A stretch of DNA of 6,341 bases from the NCBI GenBank assembly GCA_934446485.1, contig CAKSEM010000085.1:1-6341 (forward strand), given 5' to 3'. Under the pieces are notes generated by a model that was given only the letters and a program-made list of their open reading frames with translations, was not told the origin of the DNA and searched no databases. Positions 1 to 6,341 of the stretch are shown here, in pieces. This DNA comes from an uncultured Eubacteriales bacterium. GTDB taxonomy: Bacteria; Bacillota; Clostridia; Oscillospirales; CAG-272. Positions within the stretch are counted from its first letter, which is position 1. Every line of letters begins with the position of its first letter. The position numbers and the translations under genes were made by a program.

Positions 1-1226
1 TCGGATTTTTGATAACCGGAGTCGGCATTCCTCTTCTCGGAGTTGCTTCTCTCGGAATGAGCCGAAGTGACGGGCTGCTCGAAATGAGCGGCAGGGTCGG
101 CAGAAAATACGGTATATTTTTCACCTGTGCGCTCTACCTTTCGATAGGTCCCTTCTTTGCAATACCGCGCTGTGCGTCAACATCGTTTTCAGTCGGTATA
201 AAACCGCTCGTCGGCGACGATACGGCAAACTGGCTGGTGTGGGTGTTCTCTCTTGTGTTTTTCGCAGCCGTGCTGTGGTTTTCGCTCCGTCCCGGAAAAA
301 TACTCACATGGGTAGGCAAGCTGCTCACTCCGATGTTTCTCGTAAGCCTTGCGCTCCTTGCCGTAACTGCGCTGATACGGCCTATGGGTTCGGTTTCAAA
401 CGCAGTGTCCGAGGCAGCATATGTCGATAAATCTTTCTTTCAGGGTTTTCTCGACGGATACAACACAATGGACGCGCTTGCAAGCCTTGCTTTCGGGATA
501 ATTGTCGTTAACTCGATAAAGGGGCTCGGTGTCAAAGAGCCGTCAGCTATAGCCGCCAACACGCTCACATCAGGGATTTTCGGCTGTGTACTTATGGCAG
601 TTATATATGCTGCCCTCGCAATAATCGGTGCGCAGTGCAGGACGGTTTACCCTGTATCCGCTGACGGCGGAGAGGCGCTCTACGTTATAGCAACGCACTA
701 TTTCGGCAGTGTCGGCGGTGTAATTCTTGCCGTTACGGTCACTCTCGCCTGCCTCAAAACAGCAGTCGGACTTGTGACTAGCTGCGGAGAGACGTTCTGT
801 GAGATGTTTCCGAAAAGCTTCCGGTACAAATACTGGGCAATCGGTTTCTGTGTTATTTCGTTCTTAATATCCACAGTCGGTCTGAGCTCAATAATCGGAT
901 GGTCACTGCCCGTACTTATGCTCCTCTATCCTCTTGCCATGACGCTGATACTTCTCGCCCTCTTCGGAAAACTCTTTTCAAATGACCGTGCCGTCTATGT
1001 TTCCGTTACCGCTTTTACATTGATAGCCGCACTCTTTGACTTCGTAAAATCCCTCCCCCTCGGGCTGCCGAATACAGCAGTTTGTTCTGCGATAATCGGT
1101 GTCGGTGAGCGTCTGCCTTTCGCTGACATCGGGCTCGGATGGCTCTGTCCGGCAGGCATGGGACTTATCATCGGGCTCATAATACACTTCATAAAATCAA
1201 GAACAAAAAGTACCGCGAAAGTCTGA
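1..1226 (+). CDS. brnQ: BrnQ-family branched-chain amino acid transporter, N-terminus missing
   Basis: Probable branched-chain amino acid:cation symporter of the LIVCS (BrnQ) family, importing leucine, isoleucine and valine across the cytoplasmic membrane. The frame is open from the left edge (first full codon at 3), and its first visible residues, GFLITGVGIP, match a segment lying about 45 residues into E. coli BrnQ (GFLITAVGLP). The TTG at 9 is therefore an internal Leu codon, and the true start is off the window. Further family landmarks, from memory of E. coli BrnQ, are a 'GPFFAIPR' block with following S/T residues, 'SLRPGK', 'DGYNTMDALASLAFGIIVVN' and 'CLKTAVGLV'. About ten to eleven hydrophobic segments are visible, consistent with a 12-TM carrier of about 450 residues that lacks its first one or two helices here. 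The C-terminus is short, basic and cytoplasm-like (KSRTKSTAKV), ending at TGA 1224-1226. The gene converges on the E1 gene and shares a terminator with it. Exact substrate preference and the Na+ or H+ coupling ion cannot be read from the sequence. Confidence 0.93.
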   Translation, partial: GFLITGVGIPLLGVASLGMSRSDGLLEMSGRVGRKYGIFFTCALYLSIGPFFAIPRCASTSFSVGIKPLVGDDTANWLVWVFSLVFFAAVLWFSLRPGKILTWVGKLLTPMFLVSLALLAVTALIRPMGSVSNAVSEAAYVDKSFFQGFLDGYNTMDALASLAFGIIVVNSIKGLGVKEPSAIAANTLTSGIFGCVLMAVIYAALAIIGAQCRTVYPVSADGGEALYVIATHYFGSVGGVILAVTVTLACLKTAVGLVTSCGETFCEMFPKSFRYKYWAIGFCVISFLISTVGLSSIIGWSLPVLMLLYPLAMTLILLALFGKLFSNDRAVYVSVTAFTLIAALFDFVKSLPLGLPNTAVCSAIIGVGERLPFADIGLGWLCPAGMGLIIGLIIHFIKSRTKSTAKV

Positions 1227-1279
1227 TTAGTCCACAAAAAGCGCTAAGCGCACCAGCAGATCAGTCATATATACCGTGC

Positions 1280-1314
1280 AAAAGCCGCCGACGCATATAG
1301 CGCCGGCGGCTTTT
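1280..1314. terminator. Bidirectional intrinsic terminator between convergent genes
   Basis: An 11-bp perfect inverted repeat, AAAAGCCGCCG (1280-1290) and CGGCGGCTTTT (1304-1314), can be extended past an A-C mismatch by 3 bp (CGC 1292-1294 with GCG 1300-1302), leaving a 5-nt ATATA loop. The G+C-rich stem ends in T4 on the plus strand, and because of the symmetric A4 it also ends in T4 on the minus strand. It lies 53 bp after the brnQ stop and 11 bp beyond the E1 stop, so it can end both transcripts. The T tracts are short, so efficiency in either direction is uncertain. Confidence 0.88.
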
Positions 1315-1325
1315 GTCCGCTACGG

Positions 1326-3809
1326 TTAAATTCCCTTCTTTGAGCGCTCAATGTGCTCAATCTCGGACTCGTTGTAAGTTGTAACACGACCCGGAATCGG
1401 GAGGAGCTTCTCACTTATGACATCGATTATACCGTCGGCCTGCGGGAAGAAGAACTTCTCAAGTTCAAACGCAGGTGTGATCCAGTTACGTGAACCGAAA
1501 ACTACCGGCGGAGCGTCAAGGTAGTCAAACGCCATCTCTGCAATGTTCGATGCCATATCGCGCATGACCGAATTGCGATCAACAGCATCGCCGACGATTA
1601 TGATGCGGCCTGTCTTCTTGACGGATTCTATAACCTTTTCGTAGTTGAACGGCACGATTGAACGTGCATCGATCACCTCAGCGGAAATGCTGTACTCGCT
1701 CTCAAGCTTCTTTGCTGCATCGAGAGCGCGGTAAAGAACCGCGCCGATCGTAAGGATCGTAACATCAGACCCCTCGCGCTTGATATCGGGTTCGCCGAAG
1801 TCCACTTCGTAATAGTCTGTCGGAACTCCACCCTCATGGAACTGCTCTCCGACATCATATATGCGCTGCGACTCAAAGAATATAACAGGGTCGGTTCCGT
1901 TGAGAGCCTGATTCATAAGTCCCTTTGCGTCATACGGAGTTGCAGGGAAGCAAACCTTAAGACCCGGGATGTGAGCCGTAAGCGCGGTCCAATCCTGCGA
2001 GTGCTGAGCACCGTACTTGGAACCGACAGAAACTCTGACGATAACGGGCATCTTCAGAATCCCTGCGGACATCGACTGCCACTTCGAAAGCTGATTGAAT
2101 ATCTCGTCGCCGGCACAGCCGATAAAGTCTGCGTACATAAGCTCTACGATCGCACGACCGCCCGCCATAGCGTAACCGACTGCCGATCCGACTATTGCCG
2201 ACTCGGATATCGGTGCATTGAAGAAGCGGTGGTACGGGAGAGCCTCGGTAAGTCCGCGGTAAACAGCGAACGCACCTCCCCAGTCACGGTTATCTTCGCC
2301 GTATGCGATCGTCGTCGGATCCTCGTAGAACTTATCAAGAATAGCTTCAAAGAGACCGTCGCGAAGGCCGAACATCTTCATCTTCGGAAGCATCTCACCC
2401 TTATCGTCGAATGCATAACGAGCCTTAGTCGCAAGCTGCTTGACTCTCGGGTTCTCTTCCTTCGGAATGAGGACCTCAGGCTCACGTGTCTCATCCATCG
2501 ACTTCACGTGGTTGTTCGAGAACATGATAGAAGAGATCATCTCAGGATCACGTGCGAGATCCATTCTCGGAGATATCTCATCATCGATTGCGAGCTTGAT
2601 AATCTTCGTTGTGCGGGCGATTATAGCCTCGTCAATTGCATCAAACTCCGCCTCGCTTGCGATTCCGCCATCAACCATCTTGCGGCGGTAAGCGGCTATC
2701 GGGCAAGCCTTCTTCCACTCCTCGATCTCTTCGGGGGTACGGTAGGTCGATGAGTCTGACGGAGAGTGACCGGAAATACGGTAAGTTGCAACCTCAAGGA
2801 ACGCGGGACCTTTGCCCTCAACGAGAAGCGCCTTCTTTCTTGTGGTAGCGTCGATGACCGCGAGCGGGTCATAGCCGTTGACTTTCTCGGAATGAAGTTC
2901 ATCCGGATTGAAGCCTGCTGCAAGACGGGCGGGATTGGTGAAGCCCATCGTCTCACCCATGGTCTGACCGCCCATGCCGTAGAAGTTGTTAAATACATTG
3001 AAGAGGATCGGCATTCCTCCGTCGGGATATCTGCCGTCCATGCCCCAGAGTTTGGTGATCTGATCCATAGATGCAAAGTTAAGGCTTTCAAGCACAGGAC
3101 CGCGCCCGAGCGCACCGTCTCCGGAGTTTGCGATAACTATACCCTTCTTGTGGCAGCTTCTCTTATAGAGAGCCGCGCCGAGTGCGACCGGTGCTGCACC
3201 GCCGACGATAGCGTTGTTCGGGAATATGCCGAACGGGATGAAGAATGCATGCATCGATCCGCCGAGTCCGCGGTTGAATCCGGTGGTGCGTGCAAAGATT
3301 TCGGCAAGCGCACCGTACAAAAGGAAGTCGCGAGCTAATTCTTTCACGTTGCCTGAGTGGCATTCCTTCTCAACGACCTTCAAAATCGCACCGTCGAGGA
3401 ATTCGCGCATGATATCGTAAAGCTCATCATCGTCGAGCTTATTGATAGACGACAGTCCCTTGGCAAGAATTTCGCCGTGGCTTCTGTGAGAGCCGAAGGT
3501 GAAATCGTTAATGTCGAGGCAGTAAGTCTGACCGACGGCGGATGCCTCCTGACCGATCGAAAGATGAGCCGGTCCGGGGTTCATGTACTTGACACCGTTG
3601 TACTCGCTCTTGACCTTTATCTCATTGAGCATCGTCTCAAACTCACGGATCGTTCTCATGTCATGATAAATTCTGAGGAAGTCTTCCTTAGAATATATTT
3701 TCTTCTCCTCCGCGAGCGTCTTATTGTAGGTGCACATGGGGATGCTCTCAAAGTTGATATATCCGGGCTCAAAGACCTTCCCGGGATCTACGTACTGACT
3801 CTTAGGCAT
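1326..3809 (-). CDS. Fused alpha/beta E1 subunit of a 2-oxo-acid dehydrogenase complex
   Basis: Thiamine-diphosphate-dependent E1 that decarboxylates a 2-oxo acid (possibly branched-chain) and acylates the E2 lipoyl arm; cytoplasmic. Residues about 43-430 are the E1-alpha fold: FGSHRSHGE (105-113), GLGGSMH (181-187), the cofactor motif from GDG (230-232) to NN (274-275), and the loop GHSPSDSSTYR (347-357). Residues about 430-477 form a linker. Residues about 478-800 are the E1-beta fold: GED with the expected catalytic Glu505, PISES (533-537), AQHSQ with His603, HIPGLKV (613-619) and TPYDAKGL (624-631). At 827 residues it is well above the roughly 650-700 expected for simple joining of bacterial alpha and beta chains. 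The excess is an N-terminal extension (1-42), a helical insert (about 121-165), a 15-residue longer cofactor loop, the linker and a C-terminal tail. The reading frame is intact, so the fusion is not a sequencing slip. The start is supported by AAAGGAG 8 nt upstream. It is the last gene of the E2-E3-E1 operon. Pyruvate or acetoin dehydrogenase are the alternatives to a branched-chain enzyme. Confidence 0.92.
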   Translation of the reverse strand: MPKSQYVDPGKVFEPGYINFESIPMCTYNKTLAEEKKIYSKEDFLRIYHDMRTIREFETMLNEIKVKSEYNGVKYMNPGPAHLSIGQEASAVGQTYCLDINDFTFGSHRSHGEILAKGLSSINKLDDDELYDIMREFLDGAILKVVEKECHSGNVKELARDFLLYGALAEIFARTTGFNRGLGGSMHAFFIPFGIFPNNAIVGGAAPVALGAALYKRSCHKKGIVIANSGDGALGRGPVLESLNFASMDQITKLWGMDGRYPDGGMPILFNVFNNFYGMGGQTMGETMGFTNPARLAAGFNPDELHSEKVNGYDPLAVIDATTRKKALLVEGKGPAFLEVATYRISGHSPSDSSTYRTPEEIEEWKKACPIAAYRRKMVDGGIASEAEFDAIDEAIIARTTKIIKLAIDDEISPRMDLARDPEMISSIMFSNNHVKSMDETREPEVLIPKEENPRVKQLATKARYAFDDKGEMLPKMKMFGLRDGLFEAILDKFYEDPTTIAYGEDNRDWGGAFAVYRGLTEALPYHRFFNAPISESAIVGSAVGYAMAGGRAIVELMYADFIGCAGDEIFNQLSKWQSMSAGILKMPVIVRVSVGSKYGAQHSQDWTALTAHIPGLKVCFPATPYDAKGLMNQALNGTDPVIFFESQRIYDVGEQFHEGGVPTDYYEVDFGEPDIKREGSDVTILTIGAVLYRALDAAKKLESEYSISAEVIDARSIVPFNYEKVIESVKKTGRIIIVGDAVDRNSVMRDMASNIAEMAFDYLDAPPVVFGSRNWITPAFELEKFFFPQADGIIDVISEKLLPIPGRVTTYNESEIEHIERSKKGI

Positions 3810-3817
3810 GGTATTTT

Positions 3818-3824
3818 CTCCTTT
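3818..3824 (-). promoter_or_regulatory. Shine-Dalgarno site of the E1 gene
   Basis: On the minus strand this reads AAAGGAG, 8 nt before the ATG at 3809-3807. It is a near-consensus site that fixes Met1 as the E1 start and so shows that the unusual N-terminal extension (residues 1-42) is translated. It lies inside the 27-bp gap after the E3 stop codon. I see no hairpin or promoter-like element in that AT-rich gap, so E1 is probably translated from the common operon transcript. Confidence 0.85.
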
Positions 3825-3836
3825 ATATTGATTTAG

Positions 3837-5204
3837 TTATTTTATTGAAAACATTGCCTCGCGTATGACCTCGCATACGCTCGGGTGCGGGAACACGAAC
3901 TTCTGCACATCGCGCACTCTCATCTCGCGCTCGACCATCATGGCAGCGCCGTAAATGATCTCGGAAGCGTACGAGCCGATCATGTGCACACCGAGAAGTC
4001 GTCTGTGCTCGCGGTCTATGATGAGTTTTACGATTCCGTCGCCGCCCTCATTTTCCGCGATAAATCTACCGCTGTAGCGGAGGCTCAGCTTGTGCTCCTC
4101 AGCATCAAATCCCGCGCGCTTTGCGCTGTCAAGAGTCTCACCGACCGAAGCGACCTCCGGATTCGTATATATAACGGACGGGATCGATCTGTAGTTGACG
4201 CGATCCGGCGTGCCGAGCATATCCGACACTGCAACCTCGCCTTCTCGGTATGCGGTGTGCGCAAGCATTATCTTGCCGTTTACGTCTCCGGCAGCCCAGA
4301 CACCCGGCACAGATGTGCGGCATCTTTCGTCCGTAACCACGGCTCCGCGCTCAAGTCTGATTCCGATGGATTCAAGTCCGACATTCGCCGTACGTGCGCG
4401 GCGACCGGTCGATACGAGGATCAGATCCGAATGTACCGATCCGCGCTCACCGCCGCGATCATAGATAACTTCACCGTCCGGCTTTACTTCTTTCACAGCC
4501 GCCCCGAGTATAAAATCGACACCGCGCTTTGCATACTCACGCTGGAGCATTGATGATATTTCACCGTCCGTCGGACCCGCAATCTTGTCCATCATTTCGA
4601 TAACATGAACCGTACAGCCGACCGAGTTAAAGTAAGATGCCATCTCGAGTCCGATAACACCGCCTCCGATCACTGCGACCTCGCGCGGCAGCTTAGTTAT
4701 ATCGAGCACTTCCCTGTTAGTGACTGCAAGTCCTGCTTTCACAGCCTCGCGAAGTCCCGGAATCGGCGGAACTACCGCCTCAGAGCCCGTGCAAATAAGC
4801 AGGCGCTGCGCCTCATATTTATCATCGCCGCAGGCTACGGCAAAACCCTTTTCGGTGCGCCCGACAATATTTGCACTGCCGCGAACCACCGTAACACCTG
4901 CACCCTTCATCTTCGCTCCGACACCCGATACGAGCGTCTTTACGACCTTGTTCTTTCTTGCAACGACTTTTGCATGGTCGAGTGTCGCACCGGACACGGT
5001 AACACCGTACTGCTCGCCGTGATGTGCGTAATCAAGTATCTTCGCAGAGTAAAGGAGCGTCTTAGTCGGAATGCATCCTTCATTAAGGCACACGCCGCCC
5101 AGCTCGCGTTCCTCAAAGAGAATCGTGGAAAGCCCACCGTGCGCAGCCCTCTCTGCGGCATTGTAGCCGGCGGGACCTCCGCCGAGAATTATCAGATCAT
5201 ACAT
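3837..5204 (-). CDS. lpdA: Dihydrolipoamide dehydrogenase (E3)
   Basis: FAD enzyme of the class I pyridine nucleotide-disulfide oxidoreductases; it reoxidises the dihydrolipoyl arm of E2 and passes electrons to NAD+. Visible in order: FAD-binding GGGPAG (8-13); the redox disulfide Cys39/Cys44 in GGVCLNEGCIPTK; NAD-binding GGGVIGLE (180-187) followed by an acidic residue (VIEMMDK) typical of NAD over NADP preference; the second FAD motif AAGDVNG (304-310); and the dimer-interface active site FPHPSVCE with His440 and Glu445. The length of 455 residues is normal. There is no N-terminal lipoyl domain, which some Firmicute E3 proteins carry. The ATG is supported by a GAAAGG site 9 nt upstream and sits just seven residues before the FAD motif, as usual. 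It lies 22 bp after the E2 gene and 27 bp before E1, so it is almost certainly the dedicated E3 of this complex, though one E3 may also serve glycine cleavage or other complexes. Confidence 0.96.
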   Translation of the reverse strand: MYDLIILGGGPAGYNAAERAAHGGLSTILFEERELGGVCLNEGCIPTKTLLYSAKILDYAHHGEQYGVTVSGATLDHAKVVARKNKVVKTLVSGVGAKMKGAGVTVVRGSANIVGRTEKGFAVACGDDKYEAQRLLICTGSEAVVPPIPGLREAVKAGLAVTNREVLDITKLPREVAVIGGGVIGLEMASYFNSVGCTVHVIEMMDKIAGPTDGEISSMLQREYAKRGVDFILGAAVKEVKPDGEVIYDRGGERGSVHSDLILVSTGRRARTANVGLESIGIRLERGAVVTDERCRTSVPGVWAAGDVNGKIMLAHTAYREGEVAVSDMLGTPDRVNYRSIPSVIYTNPEVASVGETLDSAKRAGFDAEEHKLSLRYSGRFIAENEGGDGIVKLIIDREHRRLLGVHMIGSYASEIIYGAAMMVEREMRVRDVQKFVFPHPSVCEVIREAMFSIK

Positions 5205-5213
5205 ATTTTACTG

Positions 5214-5218
5214 CCTTT
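5214..5218 (-). promoter_or_regulatory. Shine-Dalgarno site of the E3 (lpd) gene
   Basis: The minus strand reads AAAGG (within CGAAAGGCAG), 9 nt before the ATG at 5204-5202, inside the 22-bp gap after the E2 stop codon. It supports the E3 start and indicates separate ribosome loading, since the two reading frames do not overlap. Confidence 0.75.
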
Positions 5219-5226
5219 CGATCCGC

Positions 5227-6341
5227 TCACTTTGCAAGAAGGAGCGGGAAGTTTTCGAGAGCCGATGCGAGAGTCTTCAGAAATTTAGCGGCAGGTGCTC
5301 CGTCCACGGCCCTGTGATCAAATGTGAGCGAGAGCCCCATCGCGGGATATACGCTGCCGTCGGGTCTCACTCGGTCGGTTGTGCAGCAGACACCGAGGAT
5401 CGCCACCTGCGGCGGGTTTATAACGGGAGTAAAGCTCTCGACTCCGAGTGAGCCGAGATTCGTCACCGTAAACGAACCGCCGGACATCTCGTCAGGCGTA
5501 AGCGAGCCTTCGCGCGCGCTGCCGGCAAGTGACTTTGCCGCCTTTGATACCGCACCGAGCGAGAGACGCTCAGCACCGAATATCACAGGAACGAGCAGTC
5601 CTCGATCCGTATCGACCGCCATACCCACGTTGGCGTGCTTGAATGTGCGTATGCTTCCATCCACGAGATTCGAGTTGATCTCGGGGAAGTCCGGCAGGAT
5701 GCGCGATACTGCAAAGAGCACCATATCGTTGATCGTGACCTTTGAGAGTCCCATCTCCTCGCCGTGTTCCTTCAGCGTGCAGCGATATGCAAGCAGTTCA
5801 GTCGCGTCAAACGAAGAATTGAGCGTAAGCTGAGCCATCTCGGAAAGTGACGCATGCATGGATTTAGCAATTACGCGGCGCACGTTTGACATGGGTGCCT
5901 CGGTATAAGCACGAAGATCGTCGGTGACCGCTTCCGCCGCATGAGATGCAGCATCTTCAACCGCACTCTCGCGCACAAGGCGTCCCGCAAGGAAATCTTC
6001 GACAGATTCTACCGTTCCGGTATATCCTCGGTCAAGTGCAGCGTTGATATCACGTTCGATTATGCGTCCGTGAGGTCCTGTCGGCTCGACTCTCAGCATA
6101 TCTACTCCCACTCTCAGTGCAAGATTCCTTGCGCGGGGGGATATGCGAATCCTGTCTCCGTCGCTTTCAGCTTCCGTAACTGCGGGAGCTGCCGCGCTCA
6201 CTGCGGGGGCTGCGGGAGTTTCCGCTGCTGCAGGAGCATCAACGGCGGGAGCCGCCGGAGTTGCCTCGGCAGGCATAAGAGCTGAGATATCCTCGCCCGG
6301 AGTACCGATTATGCATACCGTATCAAGGCATGGTATAACAT
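5227..6341 (-). CDS. Dihydrolipoamide acyltransferase (E2), N-terminus missing
   Basis: E2 core of the complex: carries the lipoyl arm and transfers the acyl group from dihydrolipoamide to CoA. The frame stays open from the Met codon at 6274-6276 to the right edge, encoding VIPCLDTVCIIGTPGEDISAL, which is the typical end of a lipoyl domain. That Met is therefore internal, and the start and the lipoylated Lys lie outside. Numbering from that Met: Ala/Pro linker (2-38); peripheral subunit-binding domain (about 42-82; ISPRARNLA, GVDML, GPHGRI, RDI), which docks E1 or E3; an acidic second linker (about 83-125); and the chloramphenicol-acetyltransferase-like catalytic domain (126-349). The last contains TVTNLGSLGVESFTPVINPP and the catalytic DHRAVDG with His321 and Asp325 (codons 5314-5316 and 5302-5304). 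All essential catalytic-domain residues I can check are present. It is the first gene of the three visible in the operon; whether something lies upstream is not visible. The acyl specificity (acetyl or branched-chain) is undecided. Confidence 0.94.
   Translation of the reverse strand, partial: VIPCLDTVCIIGTPGEDISALMPAEATPAAPAVDAPAAAETPAAPAVSAAAPAVTEAESDGDRIRISPRARNLALRVGVDMLRVEPTGPHGRIIERDINAALDRGYTGTVESVEDFLAGRLVRESAVEDAASHAAEAVTDDLRAYTEAPMSNVRRVIAKSMHASLSEMAQLTLNSSFDATELLAYRCTLKEHGEEMGLSKVTINDMVLFAVSRILPDFPEINSNLVDGSIRTFKHANVGMAVDTDRGLLVPVIFGAERLSLGAVSKAAKSLAGSAREGSLTPDEMSGGSFTVTNLGSLGVESFTPVINPPQVAILGVCCTTDRVRPDGSVYPAMGLSLTFDHRAVDGAPAAKFLKTLASALENFPLLLAK
6163..6273 (-). repeat. Ala/Pro-rich swinging-arm linker with imperfect repeats in E2
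   Basis: This codes for the flexible linker between the lipoyl and subunit-binding domains. The peptide TPAAPAV occurs twice (residues 6-12 and 20-26 counted from the Met codon at 6274-6276), followed by a degenerate third copy, AAAPAV (28-33). The DNA shows matching GC-rich near-repeats built on GCGGGAG/GCCGC. Such linkers are normal in E2 proteins and let the lipoyl domain move between active sites. Repeat number may vary between strains. Confidence 0.7.

Noticed and set aside
9..11. TTG as a start codon for the transporter
   Set aside because: The open frame continues to the left edge, and the residues around it (GFLITGVGIP) align to the interior of BrnQ, so the N-terminus is simply cut off by the window.
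1236..1251. Small GCGC-TAA-GCGC hairpin next to A5, a possible second minus-strand terminator
   Set aside because: The stem is only 4 bp with a 3-nt loop, too weak to call, and the stronger hairpin at 1280-1314 already lies before it in the minus-strand transcript.
1836..2753. A 305-codon open frame on the plus strand, antisense to E1
   Set aside because: It lies wholly inside the E1 gene, whose protein has clear domain motifs. The antisense product is rich in Arg, Leu and His with no recognisable domain, as expected from the codon bias of the opposite strand.
3837..5204. Unusual active-site wording in E3 (CLNEGC and FPHPSVCE instead of CLNVGC and HAHPTLSE)
   Set aside because: The essential Cys pair, His and Glu are all present, and these variants are, as far as I recall, common in Firmicute lipoamide dehydrogenases.
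3885..5288. Two open frames of 222 and 227 codons on the plus strand (3885-4553 and 4605-5288)
   Set aside because: Both are antisense to the well-supported E3 gene (the second runs into the end of E2). They lack convincing ribosome binding sites and show no family resemblance.
6274..6276. ATG as the start of E2
   Set aside because: The frame continues upstream to the right edge with a sequence that looks like the end of a lipoyl domain (TVCIIGTPGEDISAL), so this Met is internal.

Overview
The window looks like part of a chromosome from an anaerobic Clostridia-type Firmicute, possibly a gut lineage. The grounds are AAAGG(AG)-type Shine-Dalgarno sites, moderate G+C, tight gene packing, a clostridial-looking Lpd redox site (CLNEGC) and a fused E1 of a kind I associate with such genomes. 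This placement is inference from style; no marker gene is present.

Layout. Positions 1-1226 (+) hold the 3' nine-tenths of a BrnQ-family branched-chain amino acid/cation symporter whose N-terminus lies off the left edge. A 99-bp gap (1227-1325) carries a strong, nearly symmetric hairpin terminator between two convergent genes. From 1326 to 6341 everything is on the minus strand and reads right to left as one tight operon. First comes an acyltransferase E2 (N-terminus off the right edge), then dihydrolipoamide dehydrogenase E3 (22-bp gap), then an 827-residue E1 dehydrogenase in which the alpha and beta subunits are one polypeptide (27-bp gap). The operon promoter and the 5' end of the E2 gene, including the lipoylated part of the lipoyl domain, are outside the window. 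No intergenic stretch exceeds 99 bp. No tRNA, rRNA, CRISPR array, insertion sequence or phage gene is visible.

How the genes work together. E1, E2 and E3 together make a complete 2-oxo-acid dehydrogenase complex. E1 decarboxylates a 2-oxo acid (or cleaves acetoin) with thiamine diphosphate. The acyl group passes to the lipoyl arm of E2, E2 transfers it to CoA, and E3 reoxidises the dihydrolipoyl group with FAD and NAD+. The substrate cannot be fixed from sequence alone. A serine-rich 'SDSS-YR' stretch in the alpha half and the neighbouring BrnQ transporter lean towards branched-chain 2-oxo acids, but pyruvate or acetoin remain possible.

The most unusual item is the E1: fused, placed last in its operon, with an N-terminal extension, a large helical insertion, a lengthened thiamine-diphosphate motif and a divergent beta C-terminal motif. 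I see no sign of a wholly new system; this is a metabolic locus with an atypical E1 architecture.
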